A stretch of DNA of 64,000 nucleotides from Mesocricetibacter intestinalis (GCF_004363295.1 NZ_SNYQ01000001.1:484706-548705); one strand, 5' to 3'; positions 1 through 8,302 are shown, counted from the stretch's first letter. Notes: generated from the letters alone by a model not told the origin. Numbers and translations are program-made.

Positions 1-2
1 AA

Positions 3-1283
3 CTGTTTCTGTTGGCTACCTTTTTATTCGTATTGGCCTCCTGGTTATGCGGTATATCCCATAGCCTGAGTATGTTGATTATATGTCGCGTATTGCAGGG
101 GCTGGCGGCGGGGCCGATTATTCCTCTTTCGCAGAGCCTGCTGTTAAACAATTATCCGCCGGAAAGACGCAGTATGGCGCTGGCTTTCTGGTCGATGACC
201 GTGGTCGTGGCACCGATTTTCGGCCCTATTCTGGGGGGCTGGATCAGCGATAATCTGCACTGGGGGTGGATTTTCTTTATTAATGTGCCTATAGGTCTGG
301 CAGTGGTATTTATGAGCTGGAAAACCCTAGGTAAACGGGAAACCCGAACCTATCAGCAACCTATTGATACCGTCGGGCTGATTTTACTGGTGGTCGGGGT
401 CGGTTGCTTGCAGCTGATGCTGGATCAGGGGCGCGAGCTGGACTGGTTTAATTCCGATGAAATCATCATACTAACGGTGATTTCGGTGATCGCCCTGATT
501 GCTCTGGTGATCTGGGAGCTGACGGAAGATAATCCGGTGGTGGATATTTCCCTGTTTAAATCGCGTAATTTCAGCGTCGGTTGTTTGTGTACCAGCCTGG
601 CTTTTTTAATCTATCTTGGTTCGGTGGTGCTGATTCCCTTGCTGCTACAGCAAGTGTACGGTTATACCGCCACTTGGGCGGGGCTGGCGGCGGCGCCGGT
701 GGGACTGTTCCCAATTCTGCTATCGCCCCTTATCGGTCGCTTCGGTTACAAACTGGATATGCGTATTCTGGTTTCCGTAAGTTTTGTGGTGTATGCCCTG
801 ACCTTCCATTGGCGGGCGGTAACTTTTGAACCGGATATGACCTTTGCCGATGTGGCTTTGCCTCAGTTAATACAGGGGATCGCCGTCGCCTGTTTTTTTA
901 TGCCGCTGACTACCATCACCTTATCCGGCTTGGCACCGGAAAAAATGGCTTCGGCCTCAAGTTTATTTAACTTTTTGCGTACCCTGGCGGGATCGGTGGG
1001 CACTTCGCTGACTACCTTTATGTGGTATAACCGAGAAGCGGTGCACCACACCCAGCTGACGGAGTTTATCACCCCCTATAATCCGAATGCACAAGCCTAT
1101 TACAGCATGATGGAAAGCAGCGGTTTTAATCAGCTGCAAACTTCCGCTCAACTGGCTAAAACCATTACCGCACAGGGGTTTATTATCGGAGCCAATGAGA
1201 TTTTTTGGTTGTCCGCTCTCTTATTTCTGAGCCTGGTAATTTTTGTCTGGTTGGCGAAACCGCCTTTCGGCGCAAAACATTAA
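3..1283 (+). CDS. DHA2-family (EmrB-like) multidrug efflux transporter, 5'-truncated by window edge
   Basis: This is the C-terminal part of a proton-driven major facilitator drug exporter of the inner membrane. The reading frame is open to the left edge, so the true start and the first one or two membrane segments lie outside the window. The visible part has an 'RVLQGLAAGP' segment and the antiporter motif C 'PIFGPILGGWISD', followed by about ten further hydrophobic segments and a short basic tail. EmrB-type proteins are near 510 residues and about 425 are seen here. They normally work with an EmrA-type periplasmic adaptor and TolC; any adaptor gene would lie upstream. The exact substrate cannot be inferred. 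Confidence 0.85.
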   Translation: MFLLATFLFVLASWLCGISHSLSMLIICRVLQGLAAGPIIPLSQSLLLNNYPPERRSMALAFWSMTVVVAPIFGPILGGWISDNLHWGWIFFINVPIGLAVVFMSWKTLGKRETRTYQQPIDTVGLILLVVGVGCLQLMLDQGRELDWFNSDEIIILTVISVIALIALVIWELTEDNPVVDISLFKSRNFSVGCLCTSLAFLIYLGSVVLIPLLLQQVYGYTATWAGLAAAPVGLFPILLSPLIGRFGYKLDMRILVSVSFVVYALTFHWRAVTFEPDMTFADVALPQLIQGIAVACFFMPLTTITLSGLAPEKMASASSLFNFLRTLAGSVGTSLTTFMWYNREAVHHTQLTEFITPYNPNAQAYYSMMESSGFNQLQTSAQLAKTITAQGFIIGANEIFWLSALLFLSLVIFVWLAKPPFGAKH

Positions 1284-1288
1284 CTATT

Positions 1289-1315
1289 GGGGATTTTTCC
1301 ATCCCGGATTTTTTT
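1289..1315 (+). terminator. Weak terminator-like hairpin after the EmrB-like gene
   Basis: A GGGAT/ATCCC stem is followed by GG and a run of T. The short stem makes this only a plausible intrinsic terminator. Confidence 0.4.
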
Positions 1316-1362
1316 CATGTAATTATTATTTTTCGGTTTAATTTTTTCGGAGTGAAATACAG

Positions 1363-2619
1363 ATGAATTATAAAAAGATTTTCACCATCGCCCTGGCTTA
1401 TGTGGGGGTATTAACCGGGGCAGGGCTAGCCTCCGGGCAGGAAGTTTTTCAGTACTTTGTGAGTTTCGGTACTATGGGTCTTGTGGGCGTGGCTATTGTT
1501 GCGGTTCTGCATATGCTGTTCGGGCGTATCGTTCTGGCGCTGGGTTCCTATTATCGTGCCGGTGAGCACAGCGAGGTACTGGGCCAAATAACCACCCCCT
1601 TAGTAAATAAATTTTTGGATGCCTCTCTGATTGTCAGCGGTTTCGTACTGGGGTTCGTTATGATTGCCGGTGCCGGGGCCAATTTAAATCAAGAATTCGG
1701 TTTTCCCACTTGGGTGGGCGCCTTGATTTGCAGCCTGGCGGTAATTGTGGTCAGTATGATGAATTTTGAGCGGGTTTCCCAGGCTATCGGGCTGTTTACC
1801 CCGATTATCGTATTCGCCATTATCGCCCTGACCATTTATACCTTCTGGGATAAATCCTACGATTGGCAACAGCTCGACCGAATTGCCTTACAGCAACCGG
1901 TTTCTTTCCCGAATATTTGGGTTTCGGTACTGAATTATTATGCTATTTGTATGATGACCGGAGCGGCGATGGCCTTTGTTCTCGGCGGCGATGCCATGTA
2001 TGTGGGCGAAGCGGGGTGCGGCGGCTTGGTAGGCGGTGTGCTTATCGGCATTATTACCGCCTGTACCGCCTTTATCCTGCTTGCTCGTATAGATTTTATC
2101 GCTGCTGCGGATATTCCGATGCAGGCCTTGGTGGCGGAGATTCACCCTTGGTTAGGCACCCTTATGTCGCTGATTATTTTCGGCATGATTTTTAATACCG
2201 CCATCAGTCTATATTATTCCCTGGCAAAACGTTTTTCCGACGGCAGTGAAAAACGCTTTAAAGGGTTAATGATTGCCTTAGTCGGCATCGGCTTCTGTCT
2301 TAGTTTTGCCGGCTTCAAAACCTTAGTGGCCACCATGTTCCCGATTCTCGGCTATGTGGGGATTCTGTTGCTGCTGATTTTATCCGTGGCTTGGTTTAAA
2401 AACCGTAAAGGGATAGAAGAAGAACGAGTACGCCGTCGTCAGATGTTTGCGCTGATGCTGAAAAAGTATGACGAAGAACAGGAATTTACCCCTAAACACC
2501 AGGTAAAACTAAATCAGCTGGTGGAAGATTCGGTAATTGATAATCATAGCATCCGCCAGGATATGCGAGAAATGGTTGAGGAAGAAATCTCCGCCCAGAA
2601 TCAACAGGAGAAAAATTAA
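1363..2619 (+). CDS. YkvI-family membrane protein (APC-superfamily-like transporter)
   Basis: A 418-residue integral membrane protein with about ten hydrophobic segments in residues 5-345, then a charged cytoplasmic tail of about 70 residues. The N-terminus 'GVLTGAGLASGQEVFQYF' resembles the glycine-rich unwound first helix of LeuT-fold transporters and is typical of YkvI-like proteins. The start is supported by CGGAG nine bases upstream of the ATG. A strong terminator follows, so it is probably monocistronic. The family is poorly characterised and no substrate can be named. The tail (residues 350-418), rich in Glu, Lys, Arg and Gln, may be regulatory. Confidence 0.75.
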   Translation: MNYKKIFTIALAYVGVLTGAGLASGQEVFQYFVSFGTMGLVGVAIVAVLHMLFGRIVLALGSYYRAGEHSEVLGQITTPLVNKFLDASLIVSGFVLGFVMIAGAGANLNQEFGFPTWVGALICSLAVIVVSMMNFERVSQAIGLFTPIIVFAIIALTIYTFWDKSYDWQQLDRIALQQPVSFPNIWVSVLNYYAICMMTGAAMAFVLGGDAMYVGEAGCGGLVGGVLIGIITACTAFILLARIDFIAAADIPMQALVAEIHPWLGTLMSLIIFGMIFNTAISLYYSLAKRFSDGSEKRFKGLMIALVGIGFCLSFAGFKTLVATMFPILGYVGILLLLILSVAWFKNRKGIEEERVRRRQMFALMLKKYDEEQEFTPKHQVKLNQLVEDSVIDNHSIRQDMREMVEEEISAQNQQEKN

Positions 2620-2640
2620 AGCCGATTTTTCCACCGTTAA

Positions 2641-2680
2641 AAATGCCGTCCGCCTTTATGGCCGACGGCATTTTTGTTTT
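2641..2680 (+). terminator. Intrinsic terminator of the YkvI-like gene
   Basis: A perfect 10-bp stem (AAATGCCGTC with GACGGCATTT) runs into TTTTTGTTTT. It lies between the YkvI-like gene and the oppositely oriented thiE. Confidence 0.85.
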
Positions 2681-2725
2681 ATCTCTTCAGGAAACTGTAT
2701 ATCGGGGAAAAGTCGGCGATTTTTG

Positions 2726-2734
2726 ACCGCTCTT
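2726..2734 (-). repeat. Uptake-sequence variant AAGAGCGGT
   Basis: One-base variant of the Haemophilus-type uptake core AAGTGCGGT, in the intergenic space before thiE, followed by A/T-rich bases like a full uptake sequence. Part of a set of seven exact copies in the window. Confidence 0.5.
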
Positions 2735-2758
2735 TTTAAACTTATAGCCGCAGTTAGC

Positions 2759-3430
2759 TTAATCAATTTGAATTTTTAGCAGTTGTTGCACCCGTTGTTG
2801 AATATTTTCGGCTCTGGTAATGGCGGAAATCAGTGCAATCCCCTGGGCTCCCTTATGCCGTAGCTGCGGCAGATTTTCTTGGTTAATACCGCCGATGGCG
2901 ACAATAGGTTTACGAATGCCTTGGCGGCGTAATGCGGCAATAAATTCCGGGCCGACCGCCGCTTGAGCATCCGCTTTGGATTGGGTCGGAAAAATCGGGC
3001 CGACGCCGAAATAATCGATACGTTCGAGCTTTTCGGCGGCAAGGGCCTGCGCCTGATTATTGATGGACAGCCCCAAAATCAGATGCGGCGGTGCGTGGCG
3101 GATAATTTTTTCGATACGGGTATCCGATTGTCCGGTATGCAGCCCGTCCGCCTCTATTGCCAGCCCCATTTCCACATCATCATTAACGATAAAGGGTACC
3201 TGATGGCGGCGGCACAGATCTCGGCATTGTTCGGCCAGTTGATATTGCTTGCGCCGATCCTGTTGCAGCGAACCCGGCCCCTTATCGCGAAACTGGAAGC
3301 AGCTGATGCCTGCTTGCAGCGCCTTCTGTAAAATATTGAGCAAATGCCGGGCGGGATCGCCGGGCAGATGGCGGCAGTCTTGACTGCCGGCGATAAAATA
3401 GAGTCTGAGTAAAGAGCTGTTTTTATTCAT
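2759..3430 (-). CDS. thiE: Thiamine-phosphate synthase ThiE
   Basis: Joins 4-amino-5-hydroxymethyl-2-methylpyrimidine diphosphate (from ThiD) to 4-methyl-5-(2-hydroxyethyl)thiazole phosphate (from ThiM), giving thiamine monophosphate. The 223-residue TIM barrel shows 'FQFRDKG' (pyrimidine and diphosphate contacts), 'IVNDDVEMGLAIEADGLHTGQ', 'GVGPIFPTQSK' and 'VAIGGINQENL'. It is the third gene of thiM-thiD-thiE; its start overlaps the thiD end by 8 bases, implying translational coupling. Expression should be set by the TPP riboswitch ahead of thiM. The absence of thiC, thiG or thiH nearby fits a salvage operon rather than complete synthesis, although those genes could be elsewhere. Confidence 0.95.
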   Translation of the reverse strand: MNKNSSLLRLYFIAGSQDCRHLPGDPARHLLNILQKALQAGISCFQFRDKGPGSLQQDRRKQYQLAEQCRDLCRRHQVPFIVNDDVEMGLAIEADGLHTGQSDTRIEKIIRHAPPHLILGLSINNQAQALAAEKLERIDYFGVGPIFPTQSKADAQAAVGPEFIAALRRQGIRKPIVAIGGINQENLPQLRHKGAQGIALISAITRAENIQQRVQQLLKIQID

Positions 3431-4229
3431 CGCAATAGGCCCAATGGTTGGTGGGGCCTTGTCCGTGCCCGATATTTAAGGGGGCGGCGATGGCGGCGGA
3501 AATAAATGCTTTGGCCTTACGAGCCGCCGCTTCTACGCTATGACCTTTCGCCAGTTCCGCACACAGGCAGGCGGAGAAGGTACAACCGGTACCATGTGTA
3601 TGTCGGGTGGGGTAGCGCTTGGCATTCAGTATAAATTCCCCATGGGGCGTAAATAGATAGTCGCGGCATTCCGTACTGCCGCTGTTTTCGCTATGACCGC
3701 CTTTGATAATCAGGTTTTCGGCTCCCGCCGCTTGCAGTATTTCCGCCGCCCGGCGGCAATCCTGCTGATTACGAATAGGGATACCGCTTAGGGTTTCCGC
3801 TTCGGGTAAATTGGGGGTGATTACCTTTGCCAGCGGCAGTAGGTAGCGTTTCAGGGCGTTGACGGCGGAAGGTTGTAATAAAGAGGCACCGCCTTTAGCT
3901 ATCATGACCGGATCCAGAACGATTTGCTCGAAAGCATAATGGCGGAGGCTCTTCGCCACACATTCGATAATGTCGCTGTTGGCCAACATTCCGATTTTTA
4001 CCGCCTTAATATTAAAATCCTCGGCGACGGCTTTGATTTGCGCTTCAATGGAAGATAAGGGGATACAGTGAATATCAAATACCCCCAGCGTATTCTGAGC
4101 GGTTATTGCGGTGATTACCGAGGTACCGAATACCCGGCGCATCTGAAAGGTTTTTAAATCCGCCTGAATACCGGCGCCACCGCCGCTGTCGGAACCGGCA
4201 ATGGTGAGTACCTGAGGAAAATCAGACAT
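3423..4229 (-). CDS. thiD: Hydroxymethylpyrimidine/phosphomethylpyrimidine kinase ThiD
   Basis: Phosphorylates hydroxymethylpyrimidine twice to supply ThiE. A 268-residue ribokinase-fold protein beginning 'MSDFPQVLTIAGSDSGGGAGIQADLKTF', with the conserved 'DPVMIAKGG' and 'HTHGTGCTFSACLCAEL' (anion hole and catalytic Asp/Cys region of the family; here the motif reads GTGCT). The ATG at 4229 is chosen because a GGAGGT ribosome-binding site lies five bases upstream; an in-frame ATG at 4268 has no such site and lies inside thiM. The start overlaps the thiM stop (thiM ends at 4222), so the two are translationally coupled. Confidence 0.95.
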   Translation of the reverse strand: MSDFPQVLTIAGSDSGGGAGIQADLKTFQMRRVFGTSVITAITAQNTLGVFDIHCIPLSSIEAQIKAVAEDFNIKAVKIGMLANSDIIECVAKSLRHYAFEQIVLDPVMIAKGGASLLQPSAVNALKRYLLPLAKVITPNLPEAETLSGIPIRNQQDCRRAAEILQAAGAENLIIKGGHSENSGSTECRDYLFTPHGEFILNAKRYPTRHTHGTGCTFSACLCAELAKGHSVEAAARKAKAFISAAIAAPLNIGHGQGPTNHWAYCDE

Positions 4230-5019
4230 ATTCCACCTCCGCACGGGCGCAGATTGTCGAATCTTCAAGTAACGCCAGCTGGTTGATTAATTCCAAGGCA
4301 AAATCGCCGCTACGCCGATCCAGTCCTTGAGCGGCACATTCGCCGGCAACCGCATAGGCGGCGCAGGCTTCCAGCACCGCATTGAAGCGGTCGTTTGCAG
4401 CGGCAACACCGAGATAGGCGGCGATGATCGCCCCTAATAAACAGCCGGATCCGGTAACTTGTGGGAAAAGCGGGCTGCCGTTTTTGATTTTGACAATTTT
4501 TTCACCGTCGCTGATAAAATCCGTCGCTCCGCTAAGGGCGCCGATACAATGGTATTGGCGGGCGACCTTATGCACGATTTCGCTCGGATCGCCATTCCCT
4601 CGGCCGGCATCAACCCCCTTACTTTGCCATTCCACACCGGCCAAATAGGCCATTTCCCCCGCATTGCCGCGAATGGCGCTAAAACGGATTTCCGCCAGTA
4701 AGCGCCGGGTGATATTACGTCGGTATTCGGTTACGCCGGCGCCGACGGGATCCAGAACCACCGGAATGCCGACTCGGTTGGCCGCTTTGCCGGCGACCAG
4801 CATGGCTTCTACGTCGCTGCGATTGATGGTGCCGATATTAATCAGCAGCGCCTGAGCGAAGTGTTGAATATCTTCGGCTTCTTCCGCCATGGTGGACATA
4901 AAGGGGGAGGCGCCGATAGCCAGTAATCCGTTGGCGGAAAACTGGGTAACCACAATATTGGTAATACAATGCACCAACGGATTGCGGGCGCGTACTTGGT
5001 GTAAATAACGGAATTGCAT
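4222..5019 (-). CDS. thiM: Hydroxyethylthiazole kinase ThiM
   Basis: Salvages the thiazole half of thiamine by phosphorylating 5-(2-hydroxyethyl)-4-methylthiazole. The 265-residue ribokinase-like protein shows 'NPLVHCITNIVV', 'NGLLAIGASPFM', 'VLDPVGAG' and 'QVTGSGCLLGAI' (ATP site). First gene of the thiamine salvage operon, about 75 bases downstream of the TPP riboswitch core. AAGGAAACAAC upstream of the ATG is the likely ribosome-binding site. Its stop codon lies inside the start region of thiD. Confidence 0.95.
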   Translation of the reverse strand: MQFRYLHQVRARNPLVHCITNIVVTQFSANGLLAIGASPFMSTMAEEAEDIQHFAQALLINIGTINRSDVEAMLVAGKAANRVGIPVVLDPVGAGVTEYRRNITRRLLAEIRFSAIRGNAGEMAYLAGVEWQSKGVDAGRGNGDPSEIVHKVARQYHCIGALSGATDFISDGEKIVKIKNGSPLFPQVTGSGCLLGAIIAAYLGVAAANDRFNAVLEACAAYAVAGECAAQGLDRRSGDFALELINQLALLEDSTICARAEVEYV

Positions 5020-5093
5020 GTTGTTTCCTTTGAATGAGTGAATAAAAGAAGAACAGCGGCAATAAACGAAGGAAGAGAAAAATAGTGAAAAGA

Positions 5094-5170
5094 TTAGTTT
5101 CCTACGCCAGTATTAGCTGTATCAGGTTCAACGGGTATCATCTCAGCGGCTGTGCCGCACCCCGACTAAC
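5094..5170 (-). promoter_or_regulatory. TPP riboswitch (THI box) of the thiM-thiD-thiE operon
   Basis: Read on the minus strand the leader contains CGGGGTG, CTGAGA, then ACCCGTTGAACCTGAT and a degenerate CTAATACTGGCGTAGGAA, the conserved order of the thiamine pyrophosphate aptamer. A closing helix P1 can form between TTAGT (5164-5168 on plus coordinates, reverse strand) and ACTAA at the other end. The aptamer lies ahead of thiM, so high thiamine pyrophosphate should reduce operon expression. I see no long U-run terminator between aptamer and thiM, which favours control of translation initiation, an inference. Confidence 0.95.
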
Positions 5171-5176
5171 GTTATC

Positions 5177-5205
5177 AGTCTATGCTTTCGGCGCCGGGAA
5201 AGCAA
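5177..5205 (-). promoter_or_regulatory. Probable sigma-70 promoter of the thi operon
   Basis: On the minus strand TTGCTT and TAGACT are separated by 17 bases, just upstream of the riboswitch. The -35 is moderate and the -10 weak. Confidence 0.5.
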
Positions 5206-5252
5206 AAGTTTTCGGTTAAAAATGTGAACTGTCCCGGGTTATAAGCGGGCAT

Positions 5253-5282
5253 AAAAAATCCGCCTTGTTTAGGCGGTTTTTT
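5253..5282. terminator. Terminator of darP, usable in both directions
   Basis: CCGCCT/AGGCGG stem with a TGTTT loop, flanked by a run of A on one side and T on the other. It ends the minus-strand darP transcript before the thi promoter. Confidence 0.75.
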
Positions 5283-5321
5283 AGAATTCGGATTGAGGCG
5301 GAAAAAACTTTGCCGTTTTTG

Positions 5322-5330
5322 ACCGCACTT
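5322..5330 (-). repeat. DNA uptake sequence (AAGTGCGGT)
   Basis: Exact Haemophilus-type uptake core, followed on the minus strand by CAAAAACGG, in the short gap between darP and its terminator. Confidence 0.85.
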
Positions 5331-5345
5331 TTCCCCGATAAAGGA

Positions 5346-5882
5346 TTATTCCTGGAGCAGCAGGTCGCTCAGATAACGATAAATTTCGCGATAGGCTTTC
5401 GGTGCGCTCTTTTGCGCCCGTTCTTTCTGGGCTTGCCGGATAAGATTACGTAAATGCTGGCGATCCGCCCGAGGATAGGTTTCCAGCACTTGGCCTAACG
5501 CCGAGTCGCCTTTTTCCACCAGTTCGTCGCGCAGCAGCTCCAGTTTATGCAGCAGCGCCTGTTGCTGATTATGTTTATTTTCGATTTTATCCAGGGCTTC
5601 CCGAATAGGTTCGGTATCCATGGCGCGCAGTAATTTACCTATATATTGTAACTGGCGGCGGCGGGCTTCTTTTTGCAGTCGTCTTGCCAGTTCGACGGCA
5701 TCCGCCAGATTTTCCGGCATAGGAATTTTTTCCAGATTGGTTTTGGTCAGCTCCACCAGTTTCGCACCGAGCTTTTTCAGTTCTTCCGCATCACGTTTTA
5801 TTTCGCTTTTACTGACCCAGATAATTTCTTCTTGTTCTTCATCTTCCCAGTCCGCTACGATTTTTTTTCCGCGTTTTTTCAT
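5346..5882 (-). CDS. darP: Ribosome biogenesis factor DarP (YjgA, DUF615)
   Basis: A 178-residue, highly charged, helical protein of the family that helps late maturation of the 50S ribosomal subunit. It opens with a Lys/Arg then Asp/Glu-rich tract ('[19 protein letters not shown]'), followed by '[18 protein letters not shown]' and '[18 protein letters not shown]', characteristic of the family. Length matches E. coli DarP (about 183). It is divergent from pmbA, an adjacency also seen in other gamma-proteobacteria. Its own terminator follows, so it is probably monocistronic. Confidence 0.92.
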   Translation of the reverse strand: MKKRGKKIVADWEDEEQEEIIWVSKSEIKRDAEELKKLGAKLVELTKTNLEKIPMPENLADAVELARRLQKEARRRQLQYIGKLLRAMDTEPIREALDKIENKHNQQQALLHKLELLRDELVEKGDSALGQVLETYPRADRQHLRNLIRQAQKERAQKSAPKAYREIYRYLSDLLLQE

Positions 5883-5978
5883 GTTCCGTCCCTTTCAATT
5901 CATTATGCCGGCGCATTTTAGCATAAAAGCGGAAAATAAGATAAAATGGCGGAAATTTATCGAGGTAAAAGGTTTGTT

Positions 5979-7334
5979 ATGGAAATGATAGAAAATCAGC
6001 GTGCCGCATTGAAACAACAGGAAAACAGATTGCGCGATGCGGTGAGTTATGCCCTTGAGATCGCCGCTCAGGCGGGAGCCAGTGCCGAAGTGGCGGTAAC
6101 TAAGGTAAAAGGCTTGTCGGTTTCTACCCGTTTGAAAGAAGTGGAAAACGTGGAATTTAATAATGACGGCGCCCTGGGAATTTCCGTGTATGCGGGGCAT
6201 TGTAAAGGCAATTCTTCCACTTCCGATCTGAGTGAGGCGGCGATTAAAAATGCGGTACAGGCGGCGCTGGCCATTGCCAAATACACTTCGCCCGATAACT
6301 GTGCCGGCTTGGCGGACAGGGATTTGATCGCCTTTGAAGCGCCGGAGCTGGATTTGTATCATCCGAGCGATCTTGATACCGAACAGGCGCTGAATCTGGC
6401 GCTAGCGGCGGAAAGTGCGGCCTTGGATTATGATCGCCGCATTGTTAACAGTAACGGCGCAGCCTTTAATTCTCATCAGGGGATAAGGGTTTATGGCAAC
6501 AGTTATGGAATGTTACAGAGCTATCTTTCCAGCCGTTATTCTATTTCTTGTTCGCTGATCGGTGCCGACGGCGGGGAACTGGAAACGGACTATGAATATA
6601 GCCTATCAAGACGGGCGGAAGCGCTGGACGCACCTCAGTTGGTGGGAGAGAATGCTGCGAAGAAAGTGATTGCCCGTTTGAATCCGCGTAAAATTAGCAC
6701 TCGGCAGGCTCCGGTTCTTTTTCTGAATGATGTGGCGACGGGAATTATCGGTCATCTGGCTACGGCTATCAGCGGCGGCAGTTTATACCGGAAATCCAGT
6801 TTTTTGTTGGATCATTTGGGGCAACAGGTATTGCCGCATTGGTTTCAAATTAGTGAGCGTCCGCATTTGAGCGGTCAGTTGGCATCTTCACCCTTTGACA
6901 GCGAAGGGGTACAAACGGTTGCACGGGAAATTATTGATAAAGGTATTCTGCAAACCTATTTGCTGACCAGTTACAGTGCCAGAAAACTGGGAATGCGCAG
7001 TACCGGCCATGCCGGCGGTATTCATAACTGGCTGGTGCGACCGAACAGCACGGGCGGTTTGCCGGCATTGCTGCGACAAATGGGCAGCGGACTGCTGGTT
7101 ACCGATTTAATGGGGCAGGGCGTTAACATGGTTACTGGAGATTATTCGCGCGGGGCGTCCGGATTTTGGGTGGAGCGGGGTGAAATTCAGTATCCTGTGG
7201 CGGAAATTACCATTGCCGGTCAGCTAGGGGATATGCTGGCCAATATTGCGGCGGCGGGTGATGATATTGAGTTGCGTTCTAATATTCAGACCGGTTCCCT
7301 GTTAGTGGAGAGTATGAAGATTTCCGGTAGCTAG
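5979..7334 (+). CDS. pmbA: Metalloprotease-like protein PmbA (TldE)
   Basis: A 451-residue member of the TldD/TldE family, which in E. coli pairs with TldD to degrade flexible peptides, including the microcin B17 leader and the CcdA antitoxin. Conserved blocks include 'SVSTRLKEVENVEFNNDGALGISVY' and the C-terminal 'GVNMVTGDYSRGASGFWVE' with 'NIQTGSLLVESMKI'. TldE carries no HExxH zinc motif of its own; TldD supplies it. I place the start at ATG 5979, preceded by AGGT and aligned with the E. coli N-terminus, rather than the in-frame ATG at 5946. Codon usage is normal. It is followed by the putative small RNA gene. Confidence 0.95.
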   Translation: MEMIENQRAALKQQENRLRDAVSYALEIAAQAGASAEVAVTKVKGLSVSTRLKEVENVEFNNDGALGISVYAGHCKGNSSTSDLSEAAIKNAVQAALAIAKYTSPDNCAGLADRDLIAFEAPELDLYHPSDLDTEQALNLALAAESAALDYDRRIVNSNGAAFNSHQGIRVYGNSYGMLQSYLSSRYSISCSLIGADGGELETDYEYSLSRRAEALDAPQLVGENAAKKVIARLNPRKISTRQAPVLFLNDVATGIIGHLATAISGGSLYRKSSFLLDHLGQQVLPHWFQISERPHLSGQLASSPFDSEGVQTVAREIIDKGILQTYLLTSYSARKLGMRSTGHAGGIHNWLVRPNSTGGLPALLRQMGSGLLVTDLMGQGVNMVTGDYSRGASGFWVERGEIQYPVAEITIAGQLGDMLANIAAAGDDIELRSNIQTGSLLVESMKISGS

Positions 7335-7348
7335 AGGGAATTATTTTT

Positions 7349-7367
7349 GATAATGAGAATAATTACT
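7349..7367 (+). promoter_or_regulatory. Fur-box-like site upstream of a putative small RNA
   Basis: GATAATGAGAATAATTACT matches 15 of 19 positions of the classical Fur consensus GATAATGATAATCATTATC. It ends one base before the -35 hexamer of the promoter at 7369-7397, a suitable place for repression by iron-loaded Fur. Confidence 0.7.
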
Positions 7368-7368
7368 A

Positions 7369-7397
7369 TTGACGAACAATTCGCCTTCCTCTATGAT
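7369..7397 (+). promoter_or_regulatory. Strong sigma-70 promoter for the putative small RNA
   Basis: TTGACG and TATGAT are separated by exactly 17 bases. Transcription would begin near 7404. No credible coding region with a ribosome-binding site follows before the terminator ending near 7541. Confidence 0.75.
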
Positions 7398-7403
7398 AAG
7401 CCT

Positions 7404-7541
7404 GTCTGTTGGGAAGAGGATAAGAAAGGATATAGGTAGAGGTCTTTTCAAATCCGAGCTATTATTCCGAACGGGCAGAGTAGAAAGTAAATTCGTTAGG
7501 GTAGCAAAAGACCGAGGTTATTTAACTTCGGTCTTTTTTTT
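7404..7541 (+). ncRNA. Putative Fur-regulated small RNA, about 138 nt
   Basis: A free-standing unit lies between pmbA and hpt: Fur-box-like site, consensus promoter, about 100 bases without a credible gene, then a strong intrinsic terminator with eight T. This is the architecture of iron-responsive small RNAs such as RyhB of enterobacteria and HrrF of Haemophilus influenzae. I see no obvious primary-sequence match to the RyhB core, and whether it is an HrrF homologue could not be tested. The expected role is to lower expression of iron-using proteins when iron is scarce; that is inference. The start is a prediction from promoter spacing. An alternative is an untranslated leader of hpt, but the terminator argues against it. 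Confidence 0.65.
7507..7541 (+). terminator. Intrinsic terminator of the putative small RNA
   Basis: AAGACCGAGGTTA pairs with TAACTTCGGTCTT (one G-U pair) and runs into eight T. A strong terminator with a U-tail that would suit Hfq binding. Confidence 0.85.
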
Positions 7542-7615
7542 ATGGTATGATATGCGCCCCCGGCAGGTTGCCGGCGCACGAATTTTTAACTGTTCTCATT
7601 GATGGAAAAATCAGT

Positions 7616-8155
7616 ATGAAAAAACATCGGGTCGAAACCCTGATCCCGTCGCGGGAAGTACATTCCCGTATTGATCAGCTCGGACAGGAGATAAGCCGCT
7701 TTTATCAGCAGAAAAAGGTAGATAAATTAATTGTGGTCGGTCTGCTGCGCGGTTCATTTATGTTTATGGCGGATTTGGTTCGCCGTATTGAATTGCCGCT
7801 GGAAATCGAATTTATGACGACCTCCAGCTACGGCAGCGGTATGACTACCAATCATGACGTTAAAATCAGTAAGGACTTGGACGGCGATATTAAAGGCGAA
7901 CATGTGCTGATTGTGGAAGATATCATTGATACCGGCTATACCCTTGAGAAAGTACGCGAAATTTTAAGTTTGCGTAATCCCGCTTCGTTGGCGATCTGTA
8001 CCCTGTTGGATAAGCCTTCGCGCCGTGAGGTTGAAGTGCCGGTGGACTGGGTCGGTTTTGCGATTCCCGATGAATTCGTGGTGGGCTACGGTATTGATTA
8101 TGCGCAGCGCCACCGTAATCTGGATTATATCGGTAAAGTTATCTTGGAAGAATAA
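7616..8155 (+). CDS. hpt: Hypoxanthine phosphoribosyltransferase Hpt
   Basis: Salvages hypoxanthine (and less well guanine) with PRPP to IMP/GMP in the cytosol. The 179-residue protein shows '[13 protein letters not shown]', the flexible-loop sequence 'TSSYGSGM', the PRPP motif '[14 protein letters not shown]' and '[10 protein letters not shown]', and closely matches E. coli Hpt. Start chosen at ATG 7616 to agree with the family length; upstream GATGGA is a modest ribosome-binding site. A -10-like TATGAT at 7546-7551 overlaps the end of the small RNA terminator and may be its own promoter. A strong terminator follows. Confidence 0.96.
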   Translation: MKKHRVETLIPSREVHSRIDQLGQEISRFYQQKKVDKLIVVGLLRGSFMFMADLVRRIELPLEIEFMTTSSYGSGMTTNHDVKISKDLDGDIKGEHVLIVEDIIDTGYTLEKVREILSLRNPASLAICTLLDKPSRREVEVPVDWVGFAIPDEFVVGYGIDYAQRHRNLDYIGKVILEE

Positions 8156-8175
8156 ATATTGCGTTACCGCCCTTA

Positions 8176-8184
8176 AAGTGCGGT
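8176..8184 (+). repeat. DNA uptake sequence (AAGTGCGGT)
   Basis: Exact Haemophilus-type uptake core between the hpt stop and its terminator, followed by TGAAATTGACAAAG. Confidence 0.85.
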
Positions 8185-8209
8185 TGAAATTGACAAAGTT
8201 TTTTCATGT

Positions 8210-8241
8210 ATCCTCGTTACTCGGGTAACGAGGATTTTTTT
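8210..8241 (+). terminator. Intrinsic terminator of hpt
   Basis: Perfect 10-bp stem ATCCTCGTTA/TAACGAGGAT with a 6-base loop and a run of T. Confidence 0.9.
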
Positions 8242-8302
8242 ATCAGTATGCCGCTGTTTTAGCCTATTGTCGCTCCGAGTCGGATTCCACGGCGCTTTCG
8301 AG

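Noticed and set aside
2537..2779. An 80-codon open frame overlapping the end of the YkvI-like gene
   Set aside because: It runs through the terminator and has neither a ribosome-binding site nor recognisable protein features.
4434..4701. Overlapping open frames on both strands inside thiM
   Set aside because: They are by-products of biased codons in thiM, which is strongly supported by homology, operon position and the riboswitch.
7369..7602. A 77-codon open frame covering the putative small RNA
   Set aside because: It begins at a TTG inside the promoter, has no ribosome-binding site, runs through a strong terminator, and its product has no protein-like signature.
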